Source: Vulcanisaeta thermophila (lineage in GTDB: Archaea; Thermoproteota; Thermoprotei; Thermoproteales; Thermocladiaceae). From it: a stretch of DNA of 64,000 bases. The notes beneath the pieces are model-generated. The model was not told where the DNA came from. It did no database searches and worked only from the letters and a program-made list of their open reading frames with translations. The position numbers were made by a program, and so were the translations under genes. This document shows positions 45,006 to 53,860 of the stretch, one piece after another. Numbering within the stretch: the stretch's first letter is position 1; the number at the start of each line of letters is the position of its first letter. The stretch is from positions 186,001 to 250,000 of the forward strand of contig NZ_BCLI01000005.1 in assembly GCF_001748385.1 (NCBI RefSeq), written 5' to 3'.

Positions 45006-45251
45006 ATGTCATCAGGAGAGGGAGAGGAGTGGGAATTCCCAGAGGATTGGGAGTACAGCGGTGGCGTGCCAGAGAGACTGCTGAAGATTAGGATTAAGTG
45101 CCCATACTGCGGACATGTCTTCGAGACCGAGATGGGGGAGTCCTGGTACAACATGGGCATATCAGTAACATGCCCCAAGTGCGGTAAGTCCTTCTCAGTG
45201 AGTATGTACGGTGAGGTGCTGGGCGAGGTTAAGAGGACAGGTAAGAAGTAA
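45006..45251 (+). CDS. Small zinc-ribbon protein
   Basis: An acidic N terminus (GEGEEWEFPEDWEY) is followed by a zinc ribbon with CPYCG and CPKCG knuckles and a short basic tail. The first ATG is at 44991, but TATA gacttttaaac (about 44973-44983) has leaderless spacing (27) only to the ATG at 45006. Its stop shares one base with the next start (TAATG), so they are translationally coupled. Confidence 0.6.
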   Translation: MSSGEGEEWEFPEDWEYSGGVPERLLKIRIKCPYCGHVFETEMGESWYNMGISVTCPKCGKSFSVSMYGEVLGEVKRTGKK

Positions 45252-45676
45252 TGAGTGACTGCCTCGAGGAACTATTAAACTCACTAATGACATACATATC
45301 AATAGCACAAATAGAACACTACCTACTACTCCTACTCATCCACAAGGCACTGAGGGGTGCTGAGGTTCAGGACCAGCTACTGAACATATTACAATCCCAC
45401 CTAAACAAGGAGTTAACCATACTAAGGAAGATAGAACAAACAAAATGCGTGGAAGGGGATGCAGAGAAGAAACTAACGGAAGCCATAGATGCACTGAATA
45501 ATGAATTAAACACATACAAGGACCCGGAATTCATAAGCATGTACATAAACAACTTCAACAATACACTAAAAACACTGGGAACGAACCTACTACAACACAT
45601 GAGGATTATAAATGAAGTAGTGGAACACATAACGATTAGGGTAATTAATGAGACCCAAAACGAATTGGGGAGTTAA
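45251..45676 (+). CDS. All-helical hypothetical protein (141 residues)
   Basis: Not recognised. Leucine-rich and helical throughout, with two His in the first helix region (IEHYLLLLLIHKAL) and more later. The layout recalls four-helix-bundle proteins, but I see no firm metal motif. It is coupled to the zinc-ribbon gene by a TAATG overlap. Downstream, 45677-45808 contains a small hairpin (CACCC/GGGTG near 45763) and no gene. Confidence 0.5.
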   Translation: MSDCLEELLNSLMTYISIAQIEHYLLLLLIHKALRGAEVQDQLLNILQSHLNKELTILRKIEQTKCVEGDAEKKLTEAIDALNNELNTYKDPEFISMYINNFNNTLKTLGTNLLQHMRIINEVVEHITIRVINETQNELGS

Positions 45677-45808
45677 GGGCTGTGGTAAGGTATATGATGA
45701 ATACTGCAAATACCCTAACTTTATGGAATCAGAAATTGAATTATAATAAACAAAGCCCCTCGCCACCCAGGAAGTTGGGTGTGCACAAGGAAGAATTTTA
45801 AGAGGAGC

Positions 45809-46819
45809 CTAATGGCTCCTGTGGTTTAGGTTATGTATTTTAACGGCTTCCCTGTAGGACTTTATTATTCCATAAAGCCCAATAATGCCCACCACAGAGA
45901 TGACTAGTAGGAAGCCCACATCAACCGCGTCTAGGTTGGGTATGGGTATGCCCGTGCTTATGGCCCATGCATCTATCTGCGGTAGGAATACTATCAATAG
46001 GCCAACGAGGGCGAAGACAATACCACCGTAGTAAAGCGTTGTTCCAGCGGTCTTCCTACCCACATACCTAATCTCCTCCTCACTTAGCCTCTTCGCCCTA
46101 AGCATGCTACCAAATATCGAACCCAGTATCACCTGCATAATCATAGTGCCAATACCAAACATGGCCCCAGGCAATGGGGCATAAGCCAGACTGGGGACCT
46201 GCGGTGCCAATACAAAGGTGACGATGGAGGCATAGGCACCAAAGCCAAAGCCCGCTATTAAGCCATGCACGATGGTCATTTTGAGGGGCACGGGCCTTGG
46301 CCCATGAACCTCATGGAGGGGGACCCTACTGGCCTCATTGGTATGGTGCTCCCTGGCACCCAGCAACTCATCAAAGGGCAGGTGTAGGTACTTACCCCTG
46401 AGTATGTAGGACCCGGCTATGGCCATTACAATACCAACCACCATGTACACAGGCCCATCTAGGTTATACTTCACGTAGAAGTAGGCCAGGCCCAGGTAAC
46501 CAATGGTTGATAGGAAAGCCCTCTGTATCGTGAAGCCCAGGGAGAAGAGGAAACCAGCCTTCATACCACCCCTGGTACTGTACTCACCAACTGCGTAGCT
46601 GAAGGTTATGGGCCACGTATGCTCATCAGGCGTTATGCCATGAAGCATGCCGAGGAATAAGGCAACAATGAGTATCTCAATTAAGGGTAGATTCCTCGGT
46701 GGATGAAGCAGGAAGTTTAGATTCAACACCCCAAGCCCAGCGATGGTAAGGGCTATCACTAGCACCAACACATTCATTAACTGCAACGCTCCGAGACCCA
46801 ACGTGGTTTTCACGTTCAT
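45809..46819 (-). CDS. Nickel/cobalt permease-like membrane protein (NicO/UreH type)
   Basis: A polytopic membrane protein with about eight hydrophobic segments. The first half has a metal-binding-like signature LGMLHGITPDEHTWPITF, an H-x4-D-x-H variant of the NiCoT/NicO motif. A His-rich cytoplasmic loop (REHHTNEASR, then HEVHGPRP) precedes a second LIAGFGFGAYAS motif. The frame opens at 46882, but I place the start at the ATG at 46819, 26 bases from TATA (gttaataaac, 46841-46850). A 19-bp palindrome covers the start. Other divalent or anion exporters are possible. Confidence 0.6.
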   Translation of the reverse strand: MNVKTTLGLGALQLMNVLVLVIALTIAGLGVLNLNFLLHPPRNLPLIEILIVALFLGMLHGITPDEHTWPITFSYAVGEYSTRGGMKAGFLFSLGFTIQRAFLSTIGYLGLAYFYVKYNLDGPVYMVVGIVMAIAGSYILRGKYLHLPFDELLGAREHHTNEASRVPLHEVHGPRPVPLKMTIVHGLIAGFGFGAYASIVTFVLAPQVPSLAYAPLPGAMFGIGTMIMQVILGSIFGSMLRAKRLSEEEIRYVGRKTAGTTLYYGGIVFALVGLLIVFLPQIDAWAISTGIPIPNLDAVDVGFLLVISVVGIIGLYGIIKSYREAVKIHNLNHRSH

Positions 46820-46835
46820 TAGGGTTACCCTAATG
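46817..46835. promoter_or_regulatory. 19-bp perfect palindrome on the metal-permease start
   Basis: CATTAGGGTTACCCTAATG is a perfect 9+1+9 inverted repeat. The minus-strand ATG of the permease is its last three bases, and the TATA box ends a few bases upstream. A repressor dimer here would cover the transcription start. Metal-responsive regulators (NikR, DtxR or Fur types) are natural candidates, but none is identified in the window. Confidence 0.6.
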
Positions 46836-46945
46836 TGAGGGTTAATAAACCTTACTAAGCAATCAAAGCTAGAATAAGCCAATCAAGGAATGATACGAGA
46901 AAGTGAATAAGGAAGTTTAATTTTAAACCTAAGGAGACTATGCGA

Positions 46946-47502
46946 TTAAGCCGTGGCCCTGATGGGAGCCCTAGTGAGACCAGGCGCTGGCTTATTGAAA
47001 ACCTCCTGGTAGACAATGGCAAAGGCCGTGTACCATGCCGACAGTGCGGTTATTATACCCATGTAACCACCAGCCACTGTGAGACCAGCACCAAGTAGGA
47101 AGAAGGTTATGGCTAAGGTTAGGAACACGACCCAAAGGGCCCAATTCAGCCTGAAGGTGTATATCCAGAATATCAACGTGAATATCCCAAAGGCAATCAA
47201 TGTGAGGCTAACGGCAGCTGGGGTCAATGTTATGATGCCCATGGAACTCAAAACAACACTAATGAAATACCACTCCCAGAAGGCCCCGTATGTGAAGAAT
47301 GCCGTGTAACCAAAGGTATTCCCAGACCTCCACTCAAGTATGCCAGCGGTGAGTTGGGCAAGACCCCCATAGAACGCAGCCAAACCAGCCACAGTACCTG
47401 GACCATGCACAATACCCGCATTAATGAAGCTCAAAACCAGCGTTGTTAGGGCAAAGCCCGAGAGCCCCAGGGGGCTGGGTTAGCGGTCTTGGCCTGTGCC
47501 AT
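46946..47502 (-). pseudogene. GPR1/FUN34/YaaH acetate permease, frameshifted
   Basis: Six-span succinate/acetate channel family. The long open part (46946-47434) starts only with TTG inside transmembrane segment 1. Upstream, an ATG at 47502 opens the normal N terminus [11 protein letters not shown] in another frame. The family signature NPAPLGLSGF is split at a run of five C on the coding strand (plus-strand G run 47470-47474); adding one C restores it exactly. The start is ten bases after the acs stop, so the pair forms an acetate uptake/activation operon. This may be a sequencing error, a true mutation, or slippage during expression. The rest of the gene is intact. Confidence 0.8.
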
Positions 47503-47512
47503 CCTCACCGCC

Positions 47513-49525
47513 TCATTGTTGTCCCTTCAATTTCTCAATCTCAGCCTTAAACTCCTCATAAGCCCTCTTAACCTCCTCCACACTGGCCTCATCCTCTAGC
47601 GTCGTCACGTCACCCAACGGTTGGCCAGTAACCACGGCCTTAACGAGCCTCCTCATGATCTTACCACTCCTGGTCTTGGGGAGCTTGGTTACGAAGAAGA
47701 CATTCGCCAGAGTGGCTATGGGACCCACCAACTCCCTAACCGTATTATTCAACTCCCTCTTAAGCTCCTCACTGGGCTGGTAACCCTGCCTCAGGACCAC
47801 ATACGCAACGGGCACCTCTCCCTTAACCGGATCCGGCACACCAACAACCGCAGCCTCAGCAACGGCCGGGTGCTGAATGAGCGCGGATTCTAGTTCGTAC
47901 GTACCAAGCCTATGACCGGCCACCTTAATAACCTCATCAGCCCTGCCAAGTATCCAGAAGTAACCATCCTCATCCTTAACCGCATAATCACCTGCGTAGA
48001 ACATCCCTGGGAACTTACTCCAGTAAGTCTTCACGTAACGGTCTGGGTCCTTCCAGATCGTCAGGAGCATCCCAGGCCAGGGCTTCTTAATGACCAGGTA
48101 ACCCCTGGTGCCCGGGGGTACTGGGTTCCCATTATCATCAACCACATCCGCATCAACACCGGGCAGTGGTGGACCATTTGTGCCTGGCTTCAAAGGCACC
48201 AGCGCAAGCCCCGGCACGTGGCTTATCAAAATGCCTCCGGTCTCGGTCATCCACCAAGTTGACCCGAATGGTACCCTCTCCCTACCCACGAGCTTCCACA
48301 ACCAACGCCAAGCCTCTGGGTTTATTGGTTCACCAACACTGTGCATTAACCTTATTGTGGATAGGTCATGCTTCTTAACCCACTCATCACCAAACCTCAT
48401 GAGCGTTCTAATGCCCGTGGGCGTTGTGTAAAGAATGGTGGCTCCATACCTCTCAGCAATGGCCCACCACCTGTCTGGGTTTGGATAGTCCAGGGCGCCC
48501 TCAAACATTATGGTCGTCATCCCCTCCAGTAATGGGCCGAAGACTATGTAACTATGCCCAGTAACCCAGCCGATATCGGCTGTGCAGAAGTGTATGTCGT
48601 CTTCCCTGGCATCAAAGACCCACTTCATGGTTGCGTGGAGTAGTACCATGTATCCCCCTGTGTCGTGGACAATGCCCTTGGGCTTTCCTGTGGTGCCTGA
48701 GGTGTATAGTATGTAGAGTGGGTGCTCGCTCTCCACGGGCTCTGGCTCCACGTATACGTTGGGTGGCACGTCAGCCATTACCTCATGCCACCAGTAATCG
48801 CGCCCCCTGACCATGTTCACGTCATTGAGCCCAACCCTTCTGTACACAATGACATTCTTAACCGTGGGCGATTGCTCCAGGGCCTTGTCTACAACATCCT
48901 TAAGCCTAATCACCCTACCACGCCTATAACCGCCATCTGCCGTTATTAAGAGCTTGGCCTCGGCATCGTTAAGCCTATCCGCAAGGGCCTGTGCTGTGAA
49001 GCCCGAGAACACCACGGTAAATATAACGCCGAGCCTAGCGGCGGCTAGCATTGCTATGGGGAGCTCGGGTATCATGGGCATGTAGATACCTATGGTGTCG
49101 CCCTTCTTCAACCCAAACTTATTCTTGAGCACATAAGCCAGCCTATTAACCTCCCTCCACAGGTCGTAATACGTTAGTTTACGGACCTCAAGCGGATTAC
49201 CGCTTTGATCCACGGGCTCTCCCTCCCATATAATGGCCACCTTATTCTTACGACCACCCTTAACATTCCTATCTAGGGTTAGGTACGACGCATTGAGTCT
49301 ACCGCCCACAAACCACTTGTAAAATGGTGGTTGGGGATCGGCAACCAGGACCTTGTCCCAGGGCTTGAACCACTCAAGCTCTTTAGCCACGTTTGCCCAG
49401 AAGGACTCAATGTCCTTGAGGCTCTCTGCGTGAATTCTCCTGTACTCCTCAGGGTCAACGGCCCTCTCCTTACCTACCTCTGGTATTATTTTCTCTTTGA
49501 AGGGGAGGGCCCAGGTTACTGACAT
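47513..49525 (-). CDS. acs: Acetyl-CoA synthetase (AMP-forming)
   Basis: Activates acetate to acetyl-CoA via acetyl-AMP. Adenylate-forming motifs: YTSGTTGKPKGIVHDTGGYM, TWWMTETGGILISH, YAGDYAVKDEDGYFWILGR, and the C-terminal catalytic lysine in LPKTRSGKIMRR. It has 670 residues, the usual length. TATA gcatttttaag (about 49547-49557) is 27 bases before the ATG. It is followed by an acetate-permease gene in the same unit. Confidence 0.95.
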   Translation of the reverse strand: MSVTWALPFKEKIIPEVGKERAVDPEEYRRIHAESLKDIESFWANVAKELEWFKPWDKVLVADPQPPFYKWFVGGRLNASYLTLDRNVKGGRKNKVAIIWEGEPVDQSGNPLEVRKLTYYDLWREVNRLAYVLKNKFGLKKGDTIGIYMPMIPELPIAMLAAARLGVIFTVVFSGFTAQALADRLNDAEAKLLITADGGYRRGRVIRLKDVVDKALEQSPTVKNVIVYRRVGLNDVNMVRGRDYWWHEVMADVPPNVYVEPEPVESEHPLYILYTSGTTGKPKGIVHDTGGYMVLLHATMKWVFDAREDDIHFCTADIGWVTGHSYIVFGPLLEGMTTIMFEGALDYPNPDRWWAIAERYGATILYTTPTGIRTLMRFGDEWVKKHDLSTIRLMHSVGEPINPEAWRWLWKLVGRERVPFGSTWWMTETGGILISHVPGLALVPLKPGTNGPPLPGVDADVVDDNGNPVPPGTRGYLVIKKPWPGMLLTIWKDPDRYVKTYWSKFPGMFYAGDYAVKDEDGYFWILGRADEVIKVAGHRLGTYELESALIQHPAVAEAAVVGVPDPVKGEVPVAYVVLRQGYQPSEELKRELNNTVRELVGPIATLANVFFVTKLPKTRSGKIMRRLVKAVVTGQPLGDVTTLEDEASVEEVKRAYEEFKAEIEKLKGQQ

Positions 49526-49658
49526 GGTAAATTAACCCTTCCTATTGCATTTTTAAGCATTACTTTGCAGTTAATAATTTATTAACCTTAATTATTAATC
49601 ATTAATGATATATTGTATTACTACTAGCGTAGAAAATAATGTTTAATCGGAGTCGTGG

Positions 49659-50216
49659 TCATCTACTCATGATAATATGCTCCACCTGTCTGGTTAGGTG
49701 GTTGATTAGGGGTTCTGTGGCTTTCAATCTCTCGTCAATCTCCTTAATTTTGGGTTTAATCTCCTCATTATACACCTTCCAAGTCCTTGGGGGTATTGAT
49801 CTGGCGAGTAGGGCTGTTCTGTACATGGCCGTAATCTCCGTGGGCCTTAGGTTCCAGGGTAGCTTCAATTCCTCTGTCCTCCTAATTTGCTCAAACCTTT
49901 CCCTACCCATCTCAATGGCTTGTAGGTGGTGTGAGTACAGGTGTAGTAATGTGCTCATTGACATTCTATAATTAATTAGGACTATGTGACCATCCACGAG
50001 GTATCGACCCCCAACCTCACCGCATGGGCCCACCTCGCCTGGGTTGCACTCACTCACTGGGTTTATGGTTGCGATTACCCTGGGCCTATCCACGTTGAGT
50101 GCCTCTGAAATGGTCTCCAGTATTCCCTCGGCACTACTCTCTATATCGCCTAGTGGTTTTATTATTGATTCATTAATTTCATTTAATACCTTGTTTATGT
50201 AGTCCCTGAGGGACAT
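49659..50216 (-). CDS. Hypothetical protein with a histidine-rich helix
   Basis: Not recognised; 185 residues, soluble. The middle helix LLHLYSHHLQAIE has His spacing that could bind a metal, and a Cys pair (CNPGEVGPCG) lies about 25 residues before it. The C-terminal third is charged helix. TATA (ctttatg, about 50237-50243 on the plus strand) is 25 bases before the ATG. The gap 49526-49658 has only the acs promoter and A/T-rich DNA. Confidence 0.5.
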   Translation of the reverse strand: MSLRDYINKVLNEINESIIKPLGDIESSAEGILETISEALNVDRPRVIATINPVSECNPGEVGPCGEVGGRYLVDGHIVLINYRMSMSTLLHLYSHHLQAIEMGRERFEQIRRTEELKLPWNLRPTEITAMYRTALLARSIPPRTWKVYNEEIKPKIKEIDERLKATEPLINHLTRQVEHIIMSR

Positions 50217-50386
50217 GTGATTAATTACCCTCAGTCCTTTATGAACCTTATCTCCGAATTATAACCAATAACATGCTGGGGATATCATCCATGTTGGCTT
50301 AGGTATAACGGCCCACCTTAGTTTCTTCAGGGTTAGAAAATGCATAATTCATTGGTTATTTAAGTACTGTGAAGCCTGCGCTTTTA

Positions 50387-50626
50387 ATGAGGGCTGGGGA
50401 GTTATCGGTGGATCTTAGGGGTGTGGGTTGTCCGTATGGTAGTATGGTGGCCATTCAATACTTTAGGGATGCACCCACGGGCTTAATCATCACCTTCATA
50501 CTGGATGATGAGGATTGCTTCACAACACTCAAGAAGTTATTCCCACTCCTGGGCCAAAGGGTTATTAGTGCCGAGGGTGGTAATGGAATTTACAGACTAA
50601 AGATTATGAAGGTGAAATCCCTCTAA
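50387..50626 (+). CDS. TusA/SirA-like sulfur-carrier protein
   Basis: A small TusA-fold protein. Its active-site pattern VDLRGVGCPYGSMVAIQYF matches the family LDLRGxxCPxP motif with the sulfur-carrying Cys kept, but Pro is replaced by Gly. It would pass persulfide sulfur in tRNA thiolation, cofactor synthesis or sulfur metabolism. The frame opens at GTG 50369. I choose the ATG at 50387 because TATA gttatttaag (50355-50364) is then 27 bases upstream. It ends next to the decayed TnpB end. Confidence 0.75.
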   Translation: MRAGELSVDLRGVGCPYGSMVAIQYFRDAPTGLIITFILDDEDCFTTLKKLFPLLGQRVISAEGGNGIYRLKIMKVKSL

Positions 50627-50634
50627 TCCCCAGA

Positions 50635-50776
50635 GCCGTTTCTACCTGGTTGTTTCCAGGGAGTTCCACCTCGCCCGTGGTTCCTTTTGATTGAGCCACG
50701 AGGTCATGGGTGGCTGTCGAGCCCAACGGCACAGGGCTCCCATCTAGGTGGGGAAGCCCACCAGGGCTCAGAGCAC
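50635..50776 (-). mobile_element. Decayed TnpB 3' end / omegaRNA-like fossil
   Basis: Shares the terminal gccgtttct and GGGAGTT-n4-CTCGCCC blocks with the 3' end of the tnpB at 36.4 kb, in the same order. Hairpins are kept: 50642-50649 with 50656-50663 (one mismatch), CGTGG/CCACG at 50676-50680 and 50696-50700, and 50719-50724 with 50734-50739 around loop AACGGCACA. The minus strand also reads GSPVPLGS, like TnpB C termini (intact copy: EGSVPLSP). No nuclease body remains. The end abuts the tusA-like gene. Confidence 0.55.
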
Positions 50777-50840
50777 CGCTCCCATCACCCCAGCGGGCAC
50801 AATCAAGTAAATACCATTTTCCCCAACCACCAAAATATTT

Positions 50841-51272
50841 TCAGCTCCTAACAATCCTATCCAGCGCGTCCCTAACCCCCTGCATGAAGTGCTTCCTAAC
50901 CCACCATTTCATGGGGATTTGCCACCAGGTAATGTCTACATCGTACTCACAAACCAGTGCCTTACCTGCCTCATCAACATAAGCCTTTATTACGCCTCTG
51001 ACTGGTCCGTCCACGTTGTTGAAGGTGAGGGTTTTTGTTTTATTGTCCACGTTTATCCATGCGTGCCCTATGTTGAGGTTTCTGGGGGCTGGGAATGCGT
51101 ACCTAATCCTCACGTAGTAACTATTGCCCCTTCTCTCAATTACCGTCACCTCCCTATGGCCGTGCCAGTACTTGGGGATTGACTCCACATCACTTAACCT
51201 ACCCCATGCTGTTTCCGGGTCCAGATTGTCTAGGCTCACGGATACCCTAAACGTTATTCTGCCAAGGCCCAT
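50841..51272 (-). CDS. SRPBCC/START-fold protein
   Basis: 143 residues with the polyketide-cyclase/Coq10-like ligand-binding pattern: an N-terminal strand (ITFRVSVSLDNLDPETAW), DVESIPKYWHGHREV, alternating beta strands and a long C-terminal helix (WVRKHFMQGVRDALDRIV). It probably binds a hydrophobic ligand. TATA (ctttaagg, about 51299 on the plus strand) is about 30 bases upstream. It is divergent from the M1 aminopeptidase gene. Confidence 0.7.
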   Translation of the reverse strand: MGLGRITFRVSVSLDNLDPETAWGRLSDVESIPKYWHGHREVTVIERRGNSYYVRIRYAFPAPRNLNIGHAWINVDNKTKTLTFNNVDGPVRGVIKAYVDEAGKALVCEYDVDITWWQIPMKWWVRKHFMQGVRDALDRIVRS

Positions 51273-51349
51273 GGTTGGGGGTTGTTAGCATGACCTCCCT
51301 TTAAGGTGTTGGGGTTAGTGCTTTTAAGAGATGTGGTTTTGTGTAAAAT

Positions 51350-53860
51350 GTGTCCTTTGATAAACCCAATTACCTGGTGGGTAGGAACTTCGTATACAGT
51401 GATTATAGGCCTAGGTTCCCACGCTACTACGGCTACTCGGTGAAGCACCTAAAGGCCCAATTAAGGATAAATATCAACGAGAAATCCATAACGGGAATAG
51501 CCGAGTACCAGGTTAGTGTCCCGGGTAATGGCCCCATAAGCCTGGATGCGGCTGAGATGAGGATAAACAGGGTGTTGGTTGATGGGTCAGAGGCCAGGTT
51601 TGATTATGATGGTAGGGTGGTCACTGTTTACGTGGGCCAGGGGGACCATGTGGTGAGCATTGAGTACTACACGAAGCCCAGGAAGGGCGCTTACTTCATA
51701 GTGCCCGATGAGTACTACAGGGACCGGAAGCCCATGGTTTGGACTCAGGGCGAGTCCGAGGATAATCACTACTGGTTACCACTTCCCGACTACCCAAACA
51801 TGAAGTTCACTAGTGAGTTAATAATTACGGTGCCCAAGCCACTCATGGCCGTGTCCAATGGGGAATTGATAGAGACCAAGGACCTGGGTCAGGAAACCCT
51901 GTGGCACTGGAGGCTTGATAAGCCCCACTCAGCCTACTTAATAGCATTTGCCGCTGGTGAGTTCGACGTAGTCAGGGAGGACTGTGACGGAGTGGTATTG
52001 GAGCACTACGTACCCAAGGGAATGGGCGACAGGGCCAGGTTCAGTTTCCATAGGACGTGCGACATGATGAAGTTCTACAGTGAGTACACGGGGGTTAAGT
52101 ACCCATGGCCCAACTACAAGCACGTGGCTGTTTCGGAGTTCATATACGGTGGTATGGAGAATACCACCGTGACCATAGTGACGGACACCACGATCCACGA
52201 TGAACACGCGCACTGCCCTGGTGGCAGGTTCCCATGCCCGGGATATGAGGACTTCACGTCCGATGGTTTGGTGGCTCATGAGCTGGCTCATCAGTGGTTT
52301 GGTGATTACGTTACCACTAAGGATTGGGCCAATATATGGCTTAATGAGGCCTTCGCCACATACTTCGAGGCCCTCTACATGGAGCATGCCAAGGGCCGTG
52401 ATGAGTTCCTGTACGAGCTCTACCAAAACCTAAGGTCCTACCTGAATGAGTATGGTAGGTACGCTAGGCCCATAGTTACGAGGCTTTACAAGGACCCTGA
52501 GGAAATGTTTGACAGGCACACCTACGAGAAGGGTAGCCTCGTACTACACACCCTACGTAGCCTATTGGGTGATGAGGCCTTTAGGCGTGGCATCAATATT
52601 TACCTAACCAGGCATGCACACGGTAATGCGGATACTGAGGACTTGAGGAAGGCCCTTGAGGAAGCCTCGGGCCAGCCCCTGGACTGGTTCTTCACACAGT
52701 TTGTTTACTCCTCGGGCCACCCCGTGATTAAGTACTCATGGAGTTACGACGCCAACGCCAAGCTGGTTAAGTTAAGTATATCGCAGACCCAGGGTGATGA
52801 CTCATACCCCATTTACAGGCTACCGTTGGAGTTTGAGGTCAAGTACCCAAGTGGTAAGGTTGATACAATAAGGGTTGATTTGGAGGAGAGGGAAGCCACC
52901 ATCTACGTGCCGGCCAGTGAGAGGCCGCTTTACGTATGTATTGACCCGCAGTTTAAGGTTGCCGTTAAGTCAGTGAGTGCAGATAAGGGTGTTGAGGAGG
53001 CCCTGGCAGAGCTGGGTAGTGGTAGTTTGATGTGCAGGTTAGAGGCTGTGGATTCACTGGCTAGGGATGGTAGTGCCAGGGCTGTGGAGGGGCTTGCCAA
53101 GGCCCTCACCGATCCCTTCTGGGGTGTGAGGGCAGAGGCTACCAGGGCCTTAGGTAAGGTGGGTACTGAGGACGCGCTCAGGGTGTTACTGAATGCCCTG
53201 AATAGTGAGGGGCACCCCAGGGTTAGGCAGGCCATTGTTGAGGCCCTTGGTAACTTCAGGGGTAAGGCTGATGTTGCCAAGGTTCTTGTTGATGTCCTAC
53301 GTAACCCCTCGGAGAGTTACTACACGAGGTACAGGGCTGCCCAATCCCTGGGTAAGTTGGGCATTACGGAGTACGTGGGCGAGTTAACAAAGGCCCTTGA
53401 TTACCCGAGCCATAATTACGTAATAACGCAGGGGGCCCTTGAGGGGCTGGCTGAGCTGGGTACTGAGGATGCCGTTAACACAATACTGAAATACACAGAG
53501 TTGGGTAAGCCAACGCTTGTTAGGGCGACTGCCACTAGGGTTCTTGGGAAGTTCGTTGGTGATAGGAGGGTTTATGAGAGGGTTAGGCAGTTGCTTAGGG
53601 ATCCGTACTTCAGGGTTAGGTTTGCGGCCCTGGCCGCGGTGGAGTCCTCGTTGGATCCGAGGTTCCTCGACATACTTGATGAGCTGGCCATGAGGGATCT
53701 TGATGGTAGGGTTAGGCGTTATGCCAGGGATGTGGCTAAGAGGATTAGGGATCAGTTGAGCCGTGGTGTTGAGTATGCGAGGCTTAGGGAGGAGATTGAT
53801 AGGATTAGGGAGGAGCAGAGGAGGATTGCTGAGAGGCTTGATAGGCTTGAGTATAAGTGA
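51350..53860 (+). CDS. M1 aminopeptidase with C-terminal HEAT repeats
   Basis: Zinc aminopeptidase, 836 residues. Residues 1-200 form the beta N-terminal domain. The catalytic domain has YGGMENTTVT (substrate amino-end site, about 267), VAHELAHQWFGDYV (HExxH, about 309) and LNEAFATYFE (third zinc ligand, about 332). In place of the usual helical ERAP-type C domain, residues about 545-800 are five to seven HEAT/PBS-lyase-like repeats (for example DPFWGVRAEATRALGKVG). A short terminal coiled coil follows. The start is GTG, 24 bases from TATA cttttaagag (51321-51330). Cytosolic peptide trimming is likely. Confidence 0.9.
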   Translation: MSFDKPNYLVGRNFVYSDYRPRFPRYYGYSVKHLKAQLRININEKSITGIAEYQVSVPGNGPISLDAAEMRINRVLVDGSEARFDYDGRVVTVYVGQGDHVVSIEYYTKPRKGAYFIVPDEYYRDRKPMVWTQGESEDNHYWLPLPDYPNMKFTSELIITVPKPLMAVSNGELIETKDLGQETLWHWRLDKPHSAYLIAFAAGEFDVVREDCDGVVLEHYVPKGMGDRARFSFHRTCDMMKFYSEYTGVKYPWPNYKHVAVSEFIYGGMENTTVTIVTDTTIHDEHAHCPGGRFPCPGYEDFTSDGLVAHELAHQWFGDYVTTKDWANIWLNEAFATYFEALYMEHAKGRDEFLYELYQNLRSYLNEYGRYARPIVTRLYKDPEEMFDRHTYEKGSLVLHTLRSLLGDEAFRRGINIYLTRHAHGNADTEDLRKALEEASGQPLDWFFTQFVYSSGHPVIKYSWSYDANAKLVKLSISQTQGDDSYPIYRLPLEFEVKYPSGKVDTIRVDLEEREATIYVPASERPLYVCIDPQFKVAVKSVSADKGVEEALAELGSGSLMCRLEAVDSLARDGSARAVEGLAKALTDPFWGVRAEATRALGKVGTEDALRVLLNALNSEGHPRVRQAIVEALGNFRGKADVAKVLVDVLRNPSESYYTRYRAAQSLGKLGITEYVGELTKALDYPSHNYVITQGALEGLAELGTEDAVNTILKYTELGKPTLVRATATRVLGKFVGDRRVYERVRQLLRDPYFRVRFAALAAVESSLDPRFLDILDELAMRDLDGRVRRYARDVAKRIRDQLSRGVEYARLREEIDRIREEQRRIAERLDRLEYK

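Noticed and set aside
45690-45740. C/D-box small RNA
   Set aside because: A C-box-like atgatga is present but no convincing D box (CTGA) or second pair follows.
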